Below are positions 8,414 through 17,656 of a DNA stretch of 64,000 bases, one piece after another. The DNA lies in the NCBI RefSeq assembly GCF_044792175.1, contig NZ_CP172866.1, one strand, 5' to 3'. The notes beneath the pieces are model-generated. The model made no database searches, was not told the origin of the DNA, and saw nothing but the letters and a program-made list of their open reading frames with translations. The first letter of the stretch is position 1; the number at the start of each line of letters is the position of its first letter. Both the position numbers and the translations under genes were made by a program. The stretch comes from Corallococcus sp020037015 (GTDB lineage: Bacteria; Myxococcota; Myxococcia; Myxococcales; Myxococcaceae).

Positions 8414-9271
8414 ATGTTCGTCATCACGGGAGCCACGGGCCGGTTGGGCCGGTTCGTCGTCGAGGGCCTGTTGAAGAAGGTCCCCGCGGACCAGGTCGCG
8501 GTCGCGGTGCGCAATCCGGACAAGGCCGCGGAGTGGGCCGCGCGCGGCGTGCAGGTCCGCAAGGCGGACTACAGCCGCCCGGAGACGTGGGACGGCGTGT
8601 TCTCCGGCGGAGACACGGCGCTGCTCATCTCCTCCAGCGAGGTGGGCCAGCGGCGCAAGCAGCACCAGACCGTGGTGGACGCGGCGAAGAAGGCTGGCGT
8701 GAAGCTCCTGGCCTATACGAGCATCCTGCACGCGGACACATCGCGGATGGTGCTGGCACCGGAGCACCTGTTCACGGAGGAGGCCATCCGCGCGTCAGGC
8801 TTGCCGTTCGTGTTCCTGCGCCACGGTTGGTACCTGGAGAACTACACGGAGGCCGCGAAGCGCACGCTGGAGCAGGGCGTGCTCCGGGGCTGCGCGAAGG
8901 ACGGCCGCGTCGCCCCCGCCACCCGCCAGGACTTCGCGGACGCCGCCGTCGCGGTGCTCACCGGCACGGGCCACGGGAACCCGGTGTACGAGCTCGCGGG
9001 TGACACGGGCTTCACGCTGGCGGAGTACGCGGCGGAGCTGTCACGACAGTCCGGCAGGACGGTGACGTACCAGGACCTGCCACCCGCCGACTTCTCCGTC
9101 GCGCTCATGCAGGCGGGCCTGCCCAAGGGCTACGCCGACGTGCTGGCCAACTCCGACGAGGGCATCGCCCGGGGCGACCTGAACGACACCAGCCGCACGC
9201 TGAGCCGCCTCATCGGCCGGCCCACCACGACCCTGGCGGAGGCGCTGGCCGCCACGCTCCAGCGGGCCTGA
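8414..9271 (+). CDS. QorB-type NAD(P)H:quinone oxidoreductase, second copy
   Basis: A 285-residue paralogue of the protein at 4756-5613, of identical length. The Rossmann motif MFVITGATGRLGRFVVEGLL fixes the start, and GGAGG lies five bases upstream. Conserved blocks include VAVRNPDKA, LLISSSEVGQR, LLAYTSILHADTS, FLRHGWYLENYTE, VYELAGDTGF and LNDTSRTLSRLIGRPT. It is the closer of the two to E. coli QorB in several blocks (LISSSEVGQR, PTTTLAE). It lacks the HxlR operator and instead has a dispersed palindrome in its upstream region, so its control probably differs. It converges with the desaturase gene across a shared terminator. Confidence 0.85.
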   Translation: MFVITGATGRLGRFVVEGLLKKVPADQVAVAVRNPDKAAEWAARGVQVRKADYSRPETWDGVFSGGDTALLISSSEVGQRRKQHQTVVDAAKKAGVKLLAYTSILHADTSRMVLAPEHLFTEEAIRASGLPFVFLRHGWYLENYTEAAKRTLEQGVLRGCAKDGRVAPATRQDFADAAVAVLTGTGHGNPVYELAGDTGFTLAEYAAELSRQSGRTVTYQDLPPADFSVALMQAGLPKGYADVLANSDEGIARGDLNDTSRTLSRLIGRPTTTLAEALAATLQRA

Positions 9272-9280
9272 GAAACACCA

Positions 9281-9313
9281 CGGGGGAGCAGTCCCTGACG
9301 GACGGCTCCCCCG
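9281..9313. terminator. Probable bidirectional terminator between convergent genes
   Basis: Stem arms CGGGGGAGC (9281-9289) and GCTCCCCCG (9305-9313) pair perfectly, with a short inner GTC/GAC stem. It lies between the stops of the second qorB copy and the desaturase gene. There is no long T run on either side. Confidence 0.6.
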
Positions 9314-9338
9314 CGTTGCTTCAAGTCTGGACCGGAAC

Positions 9339-10136
9339 TCAGGCCGCCTGTGCTCCGGCGCCGCTCTGGCGGGCCACTTCGCGCGGCTCCGGGTAGACGG
9401 CGCGCTGGGGCGTGGTGATGCGGATGACGCCCAGCTTCGACAGCACGCGCATCACCTGCCACGTGGGGTCGATTTCGAAGGCGCGCGCCGCGAAGTTCGG
9501 GCTGCTGCCGTACTTGTGGTGGTTGTTCTGGAACAGCTCACCCATGCACAGCACGTCCACCGGCAGCGTGTTGCGCGACTTGTCCGCGCCCTTGAAGTTC
9601 CGGTAGCCGTACTTGTGCCCGCACCAGTTCACGATGGCGCCGTGCACCGGCCCCATCACGAAGTGCACCGGCAACAGCAGGAACATCCAGGGCGACGTCG
9701 CGAACGCCGCGTAGAACGCCGTGTACAGCGCCACCCAGCCCAGCACCGCCCACCAGGACTGGCCCAGCGTCTCGTCCACCAGCTTCCACTCCGGATAGCC
9801 ACCCTCGAAGCGCGGCTCCGGCTGGATCCGGCGCGTCAGGATGCCCGAGTAGCGCTCCTTCGTGTGCCACATCATCCGCACCACGTCCTTGAAGTAGTGC
9901 GGCGAATGCGGGTCGTTCTCCGTGTCCGAGAACGCGTGGTGCTCGCGGTGCAGGATGGCGTACGCCCGCGGCGACAGGTACGACGAGCCCTGCACCAGGT
10001 AGGTGAGCAGGTGCATCACCTTCTCCGTGCGCGGCCCCATGCTGTACATGCGGTGCGCCGCGTAACGGTGCTGGAAGAAGCTCTGGAAGAAGACGCAGAG
10101 CAGCCAGTGACTGATGAAGAAGATGATGATGGCCAT
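9339..10136 (-). CDS. Acyl-CoA/fatty acid desaturase (membrane di-iron)
   Basis: A 265-residue integral membrane enzyme. The three histidine boxes of the acyl-CoA desaturase family are present: HRYAAH near residue 23, HREHH near residue 63, and NNHHKYG in the C-terminal part. Two hydrophobic hairpins surround them (IIIFFISHWLLCVFFQSFF at the start; WWAVLGWVALYTAFYAAF and PWMFLLLPVHFVMG in the middle). The enzyme introduces a double bond into membrane-lipid acyl chains using O2 and electron donors. Fatty acids are major components and signals in myxobacteria. It is shorter than many family members (about 300) because the N-terminal hydrophobic segment is trimmed. GGGAGAG precedes the start. 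Confidence 0.88.
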   Translation of the reverse strand: MAIIIFFISHWLLCVFFQSFFQHRYAAHRMYSMGPRTEKVMHLLTYLVQGSSYLSPRAYAILHREHHAFSDTENDPHSPHYFKDVVRMMWHTKERYSGILTRRIQPEPRFEGGYPEWKLVDETLGQSWWAVLGWVALYTAFYAAFATSPWMFLLLPVHFVMGPVHGAIVNWCGHKYGYRNFKGADKSRNTLPVDVLCMGELFQNNHHKYGSSPNFAARAFEIDPTWQVMRVLSKLGVIRITTPQRAVYPEPREVARQSGAGAQAA

Positions 10137-10414
10137 GACTCTCCCGTGATGACAGACACAGGGCTAACACCCCCCCTGTCACGGCAATGTCAGCGCTCCC
10201 CACGTCACCGGCACCGGACCGGCCCCACCGTCCCGTCCCGGACGCACGCCACTGAGCGTCACCCTCCGCCGCCTGTCCGCTGGTGGATAAGGCCCGGTGC
10301 GGTCACCCATTCGCCCCCGTCCCACGTGTCGCACCGCGACGTTGCGGGCCGTCCCCGGGGAGGGCAGAAGGGCACGCGGCGCGTCACCCCCCTTCACACC
10401 CAGGAGCCTCCACC

Positions 10415-11746
10415 GTGGATCGGGCAACCCTCGTCGGACTCGACAAGCAGCACGTCTGGCACCCCTACACCGCCATGGAGCAGTACGTCGCGAAGACGGA
10501 CCCCCTGGTCATCGTCCGCGCGGAGGGCGTCTGGCTCCATGACGCGGACGGACGGCGCTACCTGGACGCCAACGGCTCCTGGTGGGTGTCCACCCTGGGA
10601 CACCGCCACCCGCGCCTCGTGCACGCGCTCACCGAGCAACTGGGCAGCCTGGCCCACGTCTCGCTCGCGGGCATCACCCACGGCCCCGCGGCCCGGCTGG
10701 GCGCGGAGCTGACGGCGCTGGCCCCGGGCGCGGAGCGGGCGGACGTGCCTTCGGGCGAGAAGCTGTCGCGCGTCTTCTATTCGGACAACGGCAGCACCGC
10801 GGTGGAGGTGGCCATCAAGATGGCCGCGCAGTACTGGGCGCAGAACGGACGGCCCCGCCGCACCCGCTTCATCACCCTGACCGGCGCCTTCCACGGCGAG
10901 ACCCTGGGCGCCACCAGCGTGGGCGGCGTGCACGAGTTCCGCGACGTGTTCGGCCCGCTCCTCTTCGACGTGGTGCACGTGCCGTCCCCCGCCGAACCCG
11001 ACGGCCACGCGCGCGCCCTGGCCCAGGTGAAGGCCGCGCTCGCGGCGGATCCGGATGGCATCGCCGGCGTCATCCTGGAGCCCGTCATCCAGGGCGCCGC
11101 GGGCATGTGGATGTCGTCGCCGGACTTCGTGCGCGAGGTGCGCGAGGCCACCCGCGCGGTGGACACCTTCCTCATCGCCGACGAGGTCTTCACCGGCATG
11201 GGCCGCACCGGCGCGCGCTTCGCGGTGGACCTGGCCGGCGTGGTGCCGGACCTCCTGTGCCTGGCCAAGGCGCTCAGCGGGGGCCTGCTGCCCTTCGCCG
11301 CCACGCTCGCGTCGGAGCGCATCTTCCAGGGCTTCCTGGGGGCGAAGGACCGGGCGCTGTATTACGGGCACTCGTACTGCGGCAACCCGCTGGGCGCGGC
11401 CGTGGCGCGCGAGGTGCTGGCCGTGTACCGCGACGAGGATGTGCTGGGGCAGGTCCAGCGCAAGGCGCCGCGCGTGAAGGCCGCCTTCGAGCGCATGGCC
11501 GCCACCCTCCCCGGGCTGGTGCGCCCGCGCGCGGTGGGCATGGTGGGCGCGGTGGACCTGGGCGGCGGAGGCTACTTCGCGGACAGCGGGTGGCGCGTCT
11601 ACGAGGCCGCCCGCCGCCGCGGCCTGTACCTGCGCCCCATGGGCAACACCGTCTACATCGCGCCGGCGCTCAACATCCCGGACGCGGACCTGGACCTGCT
11701 GCTCCAGGGCGTGGAGGACAGCCTGCGCGAGGTGGCGGCGGGCTGA
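10415..11746 (+). CDS. bioA: Adenosylmethionine-8-amino-7-oxononanoate aminotransferase
   Basis: Class III PLP aminotransferase of biotin synthesis, converting KAPA to DAPA with S-adenosylmethionine as amino donor. It has 443 residues, normal for BioA. Diagnostic stretches are HVWHPYTAMEQY near the N terminus, WWVSTLGHRHPRL, FYSDNGSTAVEVAIKMA, LTGAFHGETLGATS, FLIADEVFTGMGRTG, and the PLP-lysine motif LCLAKALSGGLLP. The GTG start at 10415 is chosen because AGGAG lies eight bases upstream and the family alignment begins at once. No other bio genes are in the window, so biotin synthesis is completed elsewhere. Confidence 0.93.
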   Translation: MDRATLVGLDKQHVWHPYTAMEQYVAKTDPLVIVRAEGVWLHDADGRRYLDANGSWWVSTLGHRHPRLVHALTEQLGSLAHVSLAGITHGPAARLGAELTALAPGAERADVPSGEKLSRVFYSDNGSTAVEVAIKMAAQYWAQNGRPRRTRFITLTGAFHGETLGATSVGGVHEFRDVFGPLLFDVVHVPSPAEPDGHARALAQVKAALAADPDGIAGVILEPVIQGAAGMWMSSPDFVREVREATRAVDTFLIADEVFTGMGRTGARFAVDLAGVVPDLLCLAKALSGGLLPFAATLASERIFQGFLGAKDRALYYGHSYCGNPLGAAVAREVLAVYRDEDVLGQVQRKAPRVKAAFERMAATLPGLVRPRAVGMVGAVDLGGGGYFADSGWRVYEAARRRGLYLRPMGNTVYIAPALNIPDADLDLLLQGVEDSLREVAAG

Positions 11747-12004
11747 GCCGTCCCCCGCGCGGAGAGCGCGAGCGCCCCCGTGCGCTCGCGCGGCCGCGAG
11801 CCTCGCGCCGCGAGGGCGTGCCCATCCTCCTCCGGGAGCGTGGCGCCCCGGGAGGGAAGGAGGGGCGGAGCGCCACGTCCGCGCCCGCCGGTCGGCGCGT
11901 GCCGGGAGGCCCCCTCCTGCCTCCCGGTGCCGCGCGGGCCTCCCCCGTGCGCATCCGTTGAGTCAGGCGCCGTGCCGGCGCCGATGCTCGACGAGGGGAC
12001 CGCC

Positions 12005-13453
12005 ATGACACTCGAAACCCACCGCCCGCAGACAGGCCCCGGCCTGCCCGCGGGGTTGACGCCGGACAGCGTGGAGTTGTTCCGGGCGCAACTGCGCGGC
12101 GCGCTCATCCAGCCGGGAGACGCCGACTACGCGGAGGCCTGTCAGTTGTACAACGCGATGATCCACAAGCGCCCGGCCATGGTGGCCCGGTGCGCGGACG
12201 TGGCGGACGTCATCGCCGCGGTGGCCCTGGCCCGCGAACGCAAGCTCCCCCTGGCCGTGCGCGGCGGCGGCCACAACGGCGGCGGCCTGGGGCTGGTGGA
12301 TGACGGGCTGGTCATCGACCTGTCGCGCATGCGCGGCGTGCGCGTGGACCCCGAGGCCCGCACGGTGCGCGTCTCCGGCGGCGCCGTCTGGGGGGACGTG
12401 GACCACGCCACCCACGCCTTCGGGCTCGCGGTGCCCTCCGGCATCATCTCCACCACGGGCGTGGCCGGGCTCACGCTGGGCGGCGGCCTGGGGTACCTCA
12501 CGCGCCGCTTCGGGCTCACCATCGACAACCTGCTCGCCGTGGACATGGTGCTCGCGGACGGCCGCTTCGTCACCGCGAACGAGGAAAAGCACCCGGACCT
12601 GTTCTGGGCGGTGCGCGGCGGAGGCGGCAACTTCGGCGTGGTGACGTCCTTCCTCTTCCGCGCCAACCCCGTGGACACCGTCATCGGAGGCCCCACGCTC
12701 TGGCCCCTGGACCGCGCCGCGGAGGTGCTGCGCTGGTACCGCGAGTTCCTCCCGGCCGCGCCGGAAGAGCTCAGCGGCTTCTTCGCCTTCCTCACCGTGC
12801 CGCCCGCGCCGCCCTTCCCGGAGGCGCTCCACCTCCAGAAGATGTGCGGCGTGGTGTGGTGCTACACGGGCGACCCCGCGCGCGCGGATGAGCTGTTCGC
12901 GCCCGTGCTGGCGCTCAAGCCCGCGCTGCACGGCGTGATGCCCATGCCCTTCCCCATGCTCCAGAGCGCCTTCGACGCGCTCTATCCGCCGGGACACCAG
13001 TGGTACTGGCGCGCGGACTTCGTGCGCGAGATTCCGGACGCGGCCATCGAGCAACACGTGCACTTCGCCGAGCGCCTGCCGTCCATGCAGTCCACCATGC
13101 ACCTGTACCCCATCGACGGGGCGGCGCACCGGGTGGGCCCGCATGACACGGCCTTCCGCTTCCGCGACGCGCGCTGGTCGGAGGTCATCGTCGGGGTGGA
13201 CCCCTCACCGGACCGGGCGGCGGACATCTCCGCCTGGGCGAAGGAGTACTGGAGCGCGCTGCACCCGTACTCGGCGGGCGGCGCCTACGTGAACTTCATG
13301 ATGGAGGAGGGCCAGGAGCGCGTGCAGGCCACCTACGGCGACAACTACGCGCGGCTGGTGGAGGTGAAGCGGGCCTACGACCCCCAGAACCTCTTCCACG
13401 TGAACCAGAACATCCTGCCCGGCCCGGTGAAGCCCCCGGGCGTCGCGCACTGA
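12005..13453 (+). CDS. FAD-linked oxidoreductase, berberine-bridge-enzyme type
   Basis: A 482-residue flavoprotein of the PCMH/BBE fold. The FAD-binding half shows RGGGHNGGGLGLVDDGL, where the histidine is the usual covalent flavin site, and GVAGLTLGGGLGYLTRRFGL. The cysteine that gives bicovalent attachment in plant BBEs is not in the expected GHC-type position, so flavin attachment is probably through histidine alone. The C-terminal BBE segment ends YDPQNLFHVNQNI, as is typical. Such enzymes oxidise sugars, alkaloids or polyketide alcohols; the substrate here cannot be read. The start at 12005 has GAGGGG upstream. It converges on the kinase gene at 13464 with a 10-bp gap. No secondary-metabolism genes are adjacent. 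Confidence 0.88.
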   Translation: MTLETHRPQTGPGLPAGLTPDSVELFRAQLRGALIQPGDADYAEACQLYNAMIHKRPAMVARCADVADVIAAVALARERKLPLAVRGGGHNGGGLGLVDDGLVIDLSRMRGVRVDPEARTVRVSGGAVWGDVDHATHAFGLAVPSGIISTTGVAGLTLGGGLGYLTRRFGLTIDNLLAVDMVLADGRFVTANEEKHPDLFWAVRGGGGNFGVVTSFLFRANPVDTVIGGPTLWPLDRAAEVLRWYREFLPAAPEELSGFFAFLTVPPAPPFPEALHLQKMCGVVWCYTGDPARADELFAPVLALKPALHGVMPMPFPMLQSAFDALYPPGHQWYWRADFVREIPDAAIEQHVHFAERLPSMQSTMHLYPIDGAAHRVGPHDTAFRFRDARWSEVIVGVDPSPDRAADISAWAKEYWSALHPYSAGGAYVNFMMEEGQERVQATYGDNYARLVEVKRAYDPQNLFHVNQNILPGPVKPPGVAH

Positions 13454-13463
13454 AGGCGCGCGC

Positions 13464-16400
13464 TCAGGCCTGGGCCCGGGGCGGCAGCGGCAGGTCGATG
13501 ATGAAGGCGGCGCCCTGGCCGGGGGCGCTCTTCAGGACCAGCTTGCCGTGGTGGCCCTCGACGATCTGCCTGGCGATGAAGAGGCCCAGCCCCAGGCCGT
13601 GCACGGAGCGGGGCGGGCCTCCGCGCTCGAAGCGCTCGAAGACGCGGGCCTGGTGCTCGGGAGGGATGCCCGGGCCGCCGTCCGACACGTAGAGGATGAG
13701 CCGGTCGCCGTGCTTCCTGAGCCCGACGCCGAGCGACGTGCCCGGCGCGTACTTGATGGCGTTGGACACCAGGTTCGTCAGCACCTGCTGCATGCGCGAG
13801 CGGTCCCACCACACGCGCACGTTCAGCTCCGCCCGGAGCTGCAGGATGCACCGGGCCTGCTCCATCTGCTCGCGGAAGATGTCCAGGACCTCGTGCACCA
13901 GCTCCATCGGGTCGCTCTCCTCCAGGTGGAGGTCGAGCTTGCCCGCGCGGATGCGGGAGACGTCCAGCAGCTCGTCCACCAGCCGCGACATCCGCTCCAC
14001 CTGCCGCTGCGCGGACTCCACCGCCACGAGGAGCTTCTCCGGCGTGGGAGGGTCGCTGCGCATGGGGGACAGGCGCCGGCGCGTCATCTCCAGGTGCAGC
14101 AGCAGCGCGGTGACGGGCGTCTTCAGCTCGTGGGACGCCACGCCCAGGAAGGTGTCGCGCGCGGTGAGCGCGTGCTGGAGGTCTCGGGTGAGGGCCTCCA
14201 GTTGCTGGCGCGCGTGGGTCCGCTCGCTGACCTCCTGCACGGCGACGAGCAGCCCCTGGATGTGGCCCTCGCCGTCGCGCTGGGCGTGGATGTCCACGTC
14301 CAGGATGAGCTCCTGGAGCCCGCCCTGGCCGTCCGGCTGGCGCGCCGGGACCTCGCGGCCCACGAAGGGCTCGCCGGTGCGGTAGACGCGCTCCAGGTGC
14401 TGGAGCAGCACGCCGTGGCCTCCGACGGGCTGCGCTTCGCGCGCGGGCCGGCCCAGCATGTCCCGGCCCATCAGCTTCGCGAACAGGGGGTTGATGACCG
14501 TGAAGACGAGGTCCGGGCCCGTCATCACGCACATGGCCGAGGGGGCCTGCATGAAGAAGTCGGAGAGCTGCCGCCGGGCCCGCGCCAGTTGCAGTTGGCT
14601 GTCCACGCGCGCCAGCAGCTCGCGCGCGGAGAAGGGCTTCACCAGGTAGTCATCCGCGCCGGCCTGGAGCCCCTCGATGCGGGCCTCCTCGCCCGCGCGC
14701 GCCGACAGCATGATGAAGGGGATGCCGCGCGTGCGCGCGTCGCCGCGCAGCTTCTGGAGCAGGCCGAAGCCGTCCAGCCGCGGCATCATCACGTCGCTGA
14801 GGATGAGGTCCGGCTTGTGCTCGACCGCCGCCTCGAAGGCCGCCTCGCCGTCCGCCACCGCGCGCACGTTCCAGTGCGGCGCCAGGAGGCCGCTGACGTA
14901 CGCGCGCATGTCCGCGTTGTCGTCCGCGACGAGGATGCGCCCGCGCCCCGCCGGCAGCACGAGCCCCGCGCCCGGGCCCCCCAGCGCGGTGGCGCCGCGA
15001 GGGGCCCCCACCGGCTCCGGCTCCGGGCCCGGCGGCGGGAGGGGCTCCGGCGCATCCGGCAGCCAGCGCAGCGCCTCCTCGCTGAAGGCGGAGCCCAGCT
15101 TGCCCGCGTGCGGCGTCCCCACGTCGTCGTGGACCTGCTCCGCGGGCAGGTGCGCGCGTCCCAGCGGCAGCTCCACGAAGAAGGTGCTGCCCTCGCCCTC
15201 CACGCTGTGGACGCCCAGCGTGCCGCCGTGCAGCTTCACCAGCTCCTGGATGAGCGCCAGGCCAATGCCGGTGCCCTCGTGCGTGCGCCCGCGCGAGGAC
15301 TCCACGCGGTGGAAGCGCTCGAACACGCGCGGCAGCTCCGCCTCCGGGATGCCGGTGCCGGTGTCCCGCACGGTGAGCCGCACCCGCGTCCCCTCGCGCG
15401 CGAGCCGCACGCTGACGCCGCCGTGGAGCGTGAACTTGAACGCGTTGGAGAGCAGGTTGAGGACAACCTTCTCCCACATGTCCCGGTCCACGTAGACGGG
15501 CTCGCCCACGTCCTGCGTCTCCACGGTGTACCGCAGCCCGCCCTTCTCCATGGCGGAGCGGAAGACGCTGGCCAGGTCTTCGGTGAGCCGCGCCAGGTCC
15601 GTGGGGTGGAAGCCCGCCTTCACCCGGCCCGCCTCGATGCGGGAGAAGTCCAGCAGCGAGTTGACCAGCTTCAACAGGCGCAGCGCGTTGCGGTGGGTGA
15701 GCTCCTGGCGCGCGCGCTGGGCCGGCGGCAGGGGCGCGTCCTCGTCCGCGAGCGACTCCTCCAGCGGGCCCAGGATGAGCGTGAGCGGCGTGCGGAACTC
15801 GTGCGACACGTTGGAGAAGAACGCCGTCTTCGCCCGGTCGATGGCCGCCAGCGCCTCCGCGCGCTGGGCCTCCGCCTCGTAGGTGCGCACGCTGACGACG
15901 GCGTTGGTGACCGTGGCCTGGAGCTGCTCGTAGAAGCTCCGGTAGGCGTCATCCATCGCGCGGCGGGGGCTCACGCCGGCCACCAGGTGGCCGTAGGGCT
16001 CCGCCATGCCGGCCGGGTGGATGGGGAGCACGAGCGCGTGCGCGGGCGGCTCCTCGTAGGGCCCCGGCACGGTGCCCGCGTCCAGCGGCGCGCGCGGCAC
16101 GTCCACGGGGTCCGCGCCCCCGGTGGCGAAGGGCCACGGCCCGTCCAGCCCCGCCTCCTCCGGGCTCCACGCGGTGCCCGGGGGCAGGCCCATGCCGCCC
16201 ACCCACCGGACGCGCGGGGCGGCTTCGTCGCGGCGGTAGAAGAGGAGGAAGGGCACGTCGAGCGCGGCGTCCGGCTGCAACTGCGCCAGCGCGGCGCCAA
16301 TGTCCTCCAGCGTCTTCACCTTGCCCAGGAGCGCGGACAGCTCGCGCAGCGTCTGCGTGCGCCGCGCGCTGAGCATCTTCTCCGTCACCTCCGTGATGGG

Positions 16401-16889
16401 GTGGAAGAGGCCGCCCACGCCCCCGGACTCGTCCCGGATGGGGCTGAAGGAGAAGGTCATGAAGGCCTCCTCCAGGTAGCCGTGCCGGTCCAGGAACATG
16501 CGCTGGTTCTCGATGTAGGAACCGATGCCCGTGCCCGCCTTCTCGAACACGCCGCCCACCACCGGCAGCGCCGTGGCCCAGCAGTCGCGGAAGCGCTGGC
16601 CCATGGACTCCGGGTGCTTCGCGCCGCAGATGGGCCGGTAGCTGTCGTTGTAGAGCTGTACCCGCTCCGGCCCCCACGCGATGAGGATGGGGAAGGTGGA
16701 GGACAGGCAGAGGCTGACCGTCGTGCGCAGGCTCTGCGGCCAGGTCTCCACCGGCCCGAGCGGCGTCTTCGACCAGTCCATGGAGCGGATCAACCGCCCC
16801 ATCTCACCGCCGCCGGACAGCCAGTCCATGCCCCCTTCCGGGGACGCCGCCGCGGTGGAGCCGGCCTGGGAGGGACTGGGGAGCGTCAT
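13464..16889 (-). CDS. Hybrid sensor kinase with two complete kinase cores and an internal receiver
   Basis: A 1,141-residue soluble protein. Order: a PAS-like N terminus (residues 30-170, LIAWGPERVQLYNDSYRP); a GAF-like region to about 330; a first HisKA with His363 in SNVSHEFRTPL; a first HATPase to about 585 (THEGTGIGLALI); a receiver (RILVADDNADMRAY and LILSDVMMPRLDG); a second PAS domain (FFMQAPSAMCVMTGPDLVF); a second HisKA (LGVASHELKTPVTALLLHLE); and a second HATPase (VHGLGLGLFIARQIV). Both kinase cores keep their catalytic motifs. The layout allows an internal relay from the first kinase to the receiver, with the second kinase as a separate output. A CGAGG purine run lies just upstream of the ATG. 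The signal is unknown. Confidence 0.9.
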   Translation of the reverse strand: MTLPSPSQAGSTAAASPEGGMDWLSGGGEMGRLIRSMDWSKTPLGPVETWPQSLRTTVSLCLSSTFPILIAWGPERVQLYNDSYRPICGAKHPESMGQRFRDCWATALPVVGGVFEKAGTGIGSYIENQRMFLDRHGYLEEAFMTFSFSPIRDESGGVGGLFHPITEVTEKMLSARRTQTLRELSALLGKVKTLEDIGAALAQLQPDAALDVPFLLFYRRDEAAPRVRWVGGMGLPPGTAWSPEEAGLDGPWPFATGGADPVDVPRAPLDAGTVPGPYEEPPAHALVLPIHPAGMAEPYGHLVAGVSPRRAMDDAYRSFYEQLQATVTNAVVSVRTYEAEAQRAEALAAIDRAKTAFFSNVSHEFRTPLTLILGPLEESLADEDAPLPPAQRARQELTHRNALRLLKLVNSLLDFSRIEAGRVKAGFHPTDLARLTEDLASVFRSAMEKGGLRYTVETQDVGEPVYVDRDMWEKVVLNLLSNAFKFTLHGGVSVRLAREGTRVRLTVRDTGTGIPEAELPRVFERFHRVESSRGRTHEGTGIGLALIQELVKLHGGTLGVHSVEGEGSTFFVELPLGRAHLPAEQVHDDVGTPHAGKLGSAFSEEALRWLPDAPEPLPPPGPEPEPVGAPRGATALGGPGAGLVLPAGRGRILVADDNADMRAYVSGLLAPHWNVRAVADGEAAFEAAVEHKPDLILSDVMMPRLDGFGLLQKLRGDARTRGIPFIMLSARAGEEARIEGLQAGADDYLVKPFSARELLARVDSQLQLARARRQLSDFFMQAPSAMCVMTGPDLVFTVINPLFAKLMGRDMLGRPAREAQPVGGHGVLLQHLERVYRTGEPFVGREVPARQPDGQGGLQELILDVDIHAQRDGEGHIQGLLVAVQEVSERTHARQQLEALTRDLQHALTARDTFLGVASHELKTPVTALLLHLEMTRRRLSPMRSDPPTPEKLLVAVESAQRQVERMSRLVDELLDVSRIRAGKLDLHLEESDPMELVHEVLDIFREQMEQARCILQLRAELNVRVWWDRSRMQQVLTNLVSNAIKYAPGTSLGVGLRKHGDRLILYVSDGGPGIPPEHQARVFERFERGGPPRSVHGLGLGLFIARQIVEGHHGKLVLKSAPGQGAAFIIDLPLPPRAQA

Positions 16890-17017
16890 GAGGCCTCGGA
16901 TGTTCGTCCAGGAAAACCATCCGGTTGATAGCGGATTCGCGCGGCGCGCGCCGGGTCATGCAGAACAAGTGTGAGCTTGCTTGCTTCAACCCCAGGTGGG
17001 GCGGCGGGGACCGCCGC

Positions 17018-17641
17018 TCACGGGCCTCGGGGCGACGGGCGGGGCGGCCGCTTCTCGCGGGCATGCCGCACGGCGAGCACCACGAGCAGCGCCGCCACGC
17101 CGGCCAGCGCGACGAAGTGCTCCACGCGGCCCACGCCCTTCGCCACGCGGTCCACGCTCGCGGAGCCCAGGTAGCCCAGCGTCACCACCAGGGGCGAGCT
17201 CAGGCACAGCGCCAGCCCGTCCCAGAGCAGGAAGCGGCGCAGGGGCATGCCCTCCGCGGCGGCCATGGCGAACACCGGCACGCGCAGCACGGACATGAAC
17301 CGGCCCACGAAGACGACGCGCGAGCCGTGCTTCGCGTACAGACCCTGGATGCGCTCGCGGCGCTCCGGGGGGAACAGGCGGCGGGTGCGCCGGTGCGTGT
17401 ACAGGGCTTGTCCCAGCCGGCGCGCGGTGAGGAAGAGCACGGTGTCCCCGCACAGCACGCCCGCGAAGCACAGCGCGATGGCGGCCGGGAGCGGCATGGC
17501 CCCCCGGTGCGACAGCACGCCCGCCGCGAGCTGCACCAGGTCCTCCGGGAACGGCAGCCCCAGGCCTCCCGCCACCAGCACGAGGAAGAGCAGCGGACCG
17601 GAGCCGTGCGTCAACAGGAGCTGGAGCGGCGAGGCGGTCAT
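17018..17641 (-). CDS. DedA-family membrane protein (VTT domain)
   Basis: A 207-residue inner-membrane protein. It shows the DedA pattern: a re-entrant glycine/proline-rich loop (GGLGLPFPEDLVQLAAGVL), a second segment (AIALCFAGVLCGDTVLFLTARRLG), the conserved FVGRFMSVLRVPVFAMAA arginine motif, and two C-terminal helices. DedA proteins act as undecaprenyl-phosphate or phospholipid scramblases/flippases coupled to the proton gradient. It lies 15 bp downstream of the AI-2E-type transporter gene on the same strand, so the two are probably co-transcribed. Confidence 0.88.
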   Translation of the reverse strand: MTASPLQLLLTHGSGPLLFLVLVAGGLGLPFPEDLVQLAAGVLSHRGAMPLPAAIALCFAGVLCGDTVLFLTARRLGQALYTHRRTRRLFPPERRERIQGLYAKHGSRVVFVGRFMSVLRVPVFAMAAAEGMPLRRFLLWDGLALCLSSPLVVTLGYLGSASVDRVAKGVGRVEHFVALAGVAALLVVLAVRHAREKRPPRPSPRGP

Positions 17642-17656
17642 CGGGGCTGGGGCCCG

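Noticed and set aside
11747..12004. Open frame running upstream of the berberine-bridge-type oxidase
   Set aside because: The residues are Arg/Pro/Gly-rich and do not resemble the family. The conserved protein and GAGGGG site start at 12005.
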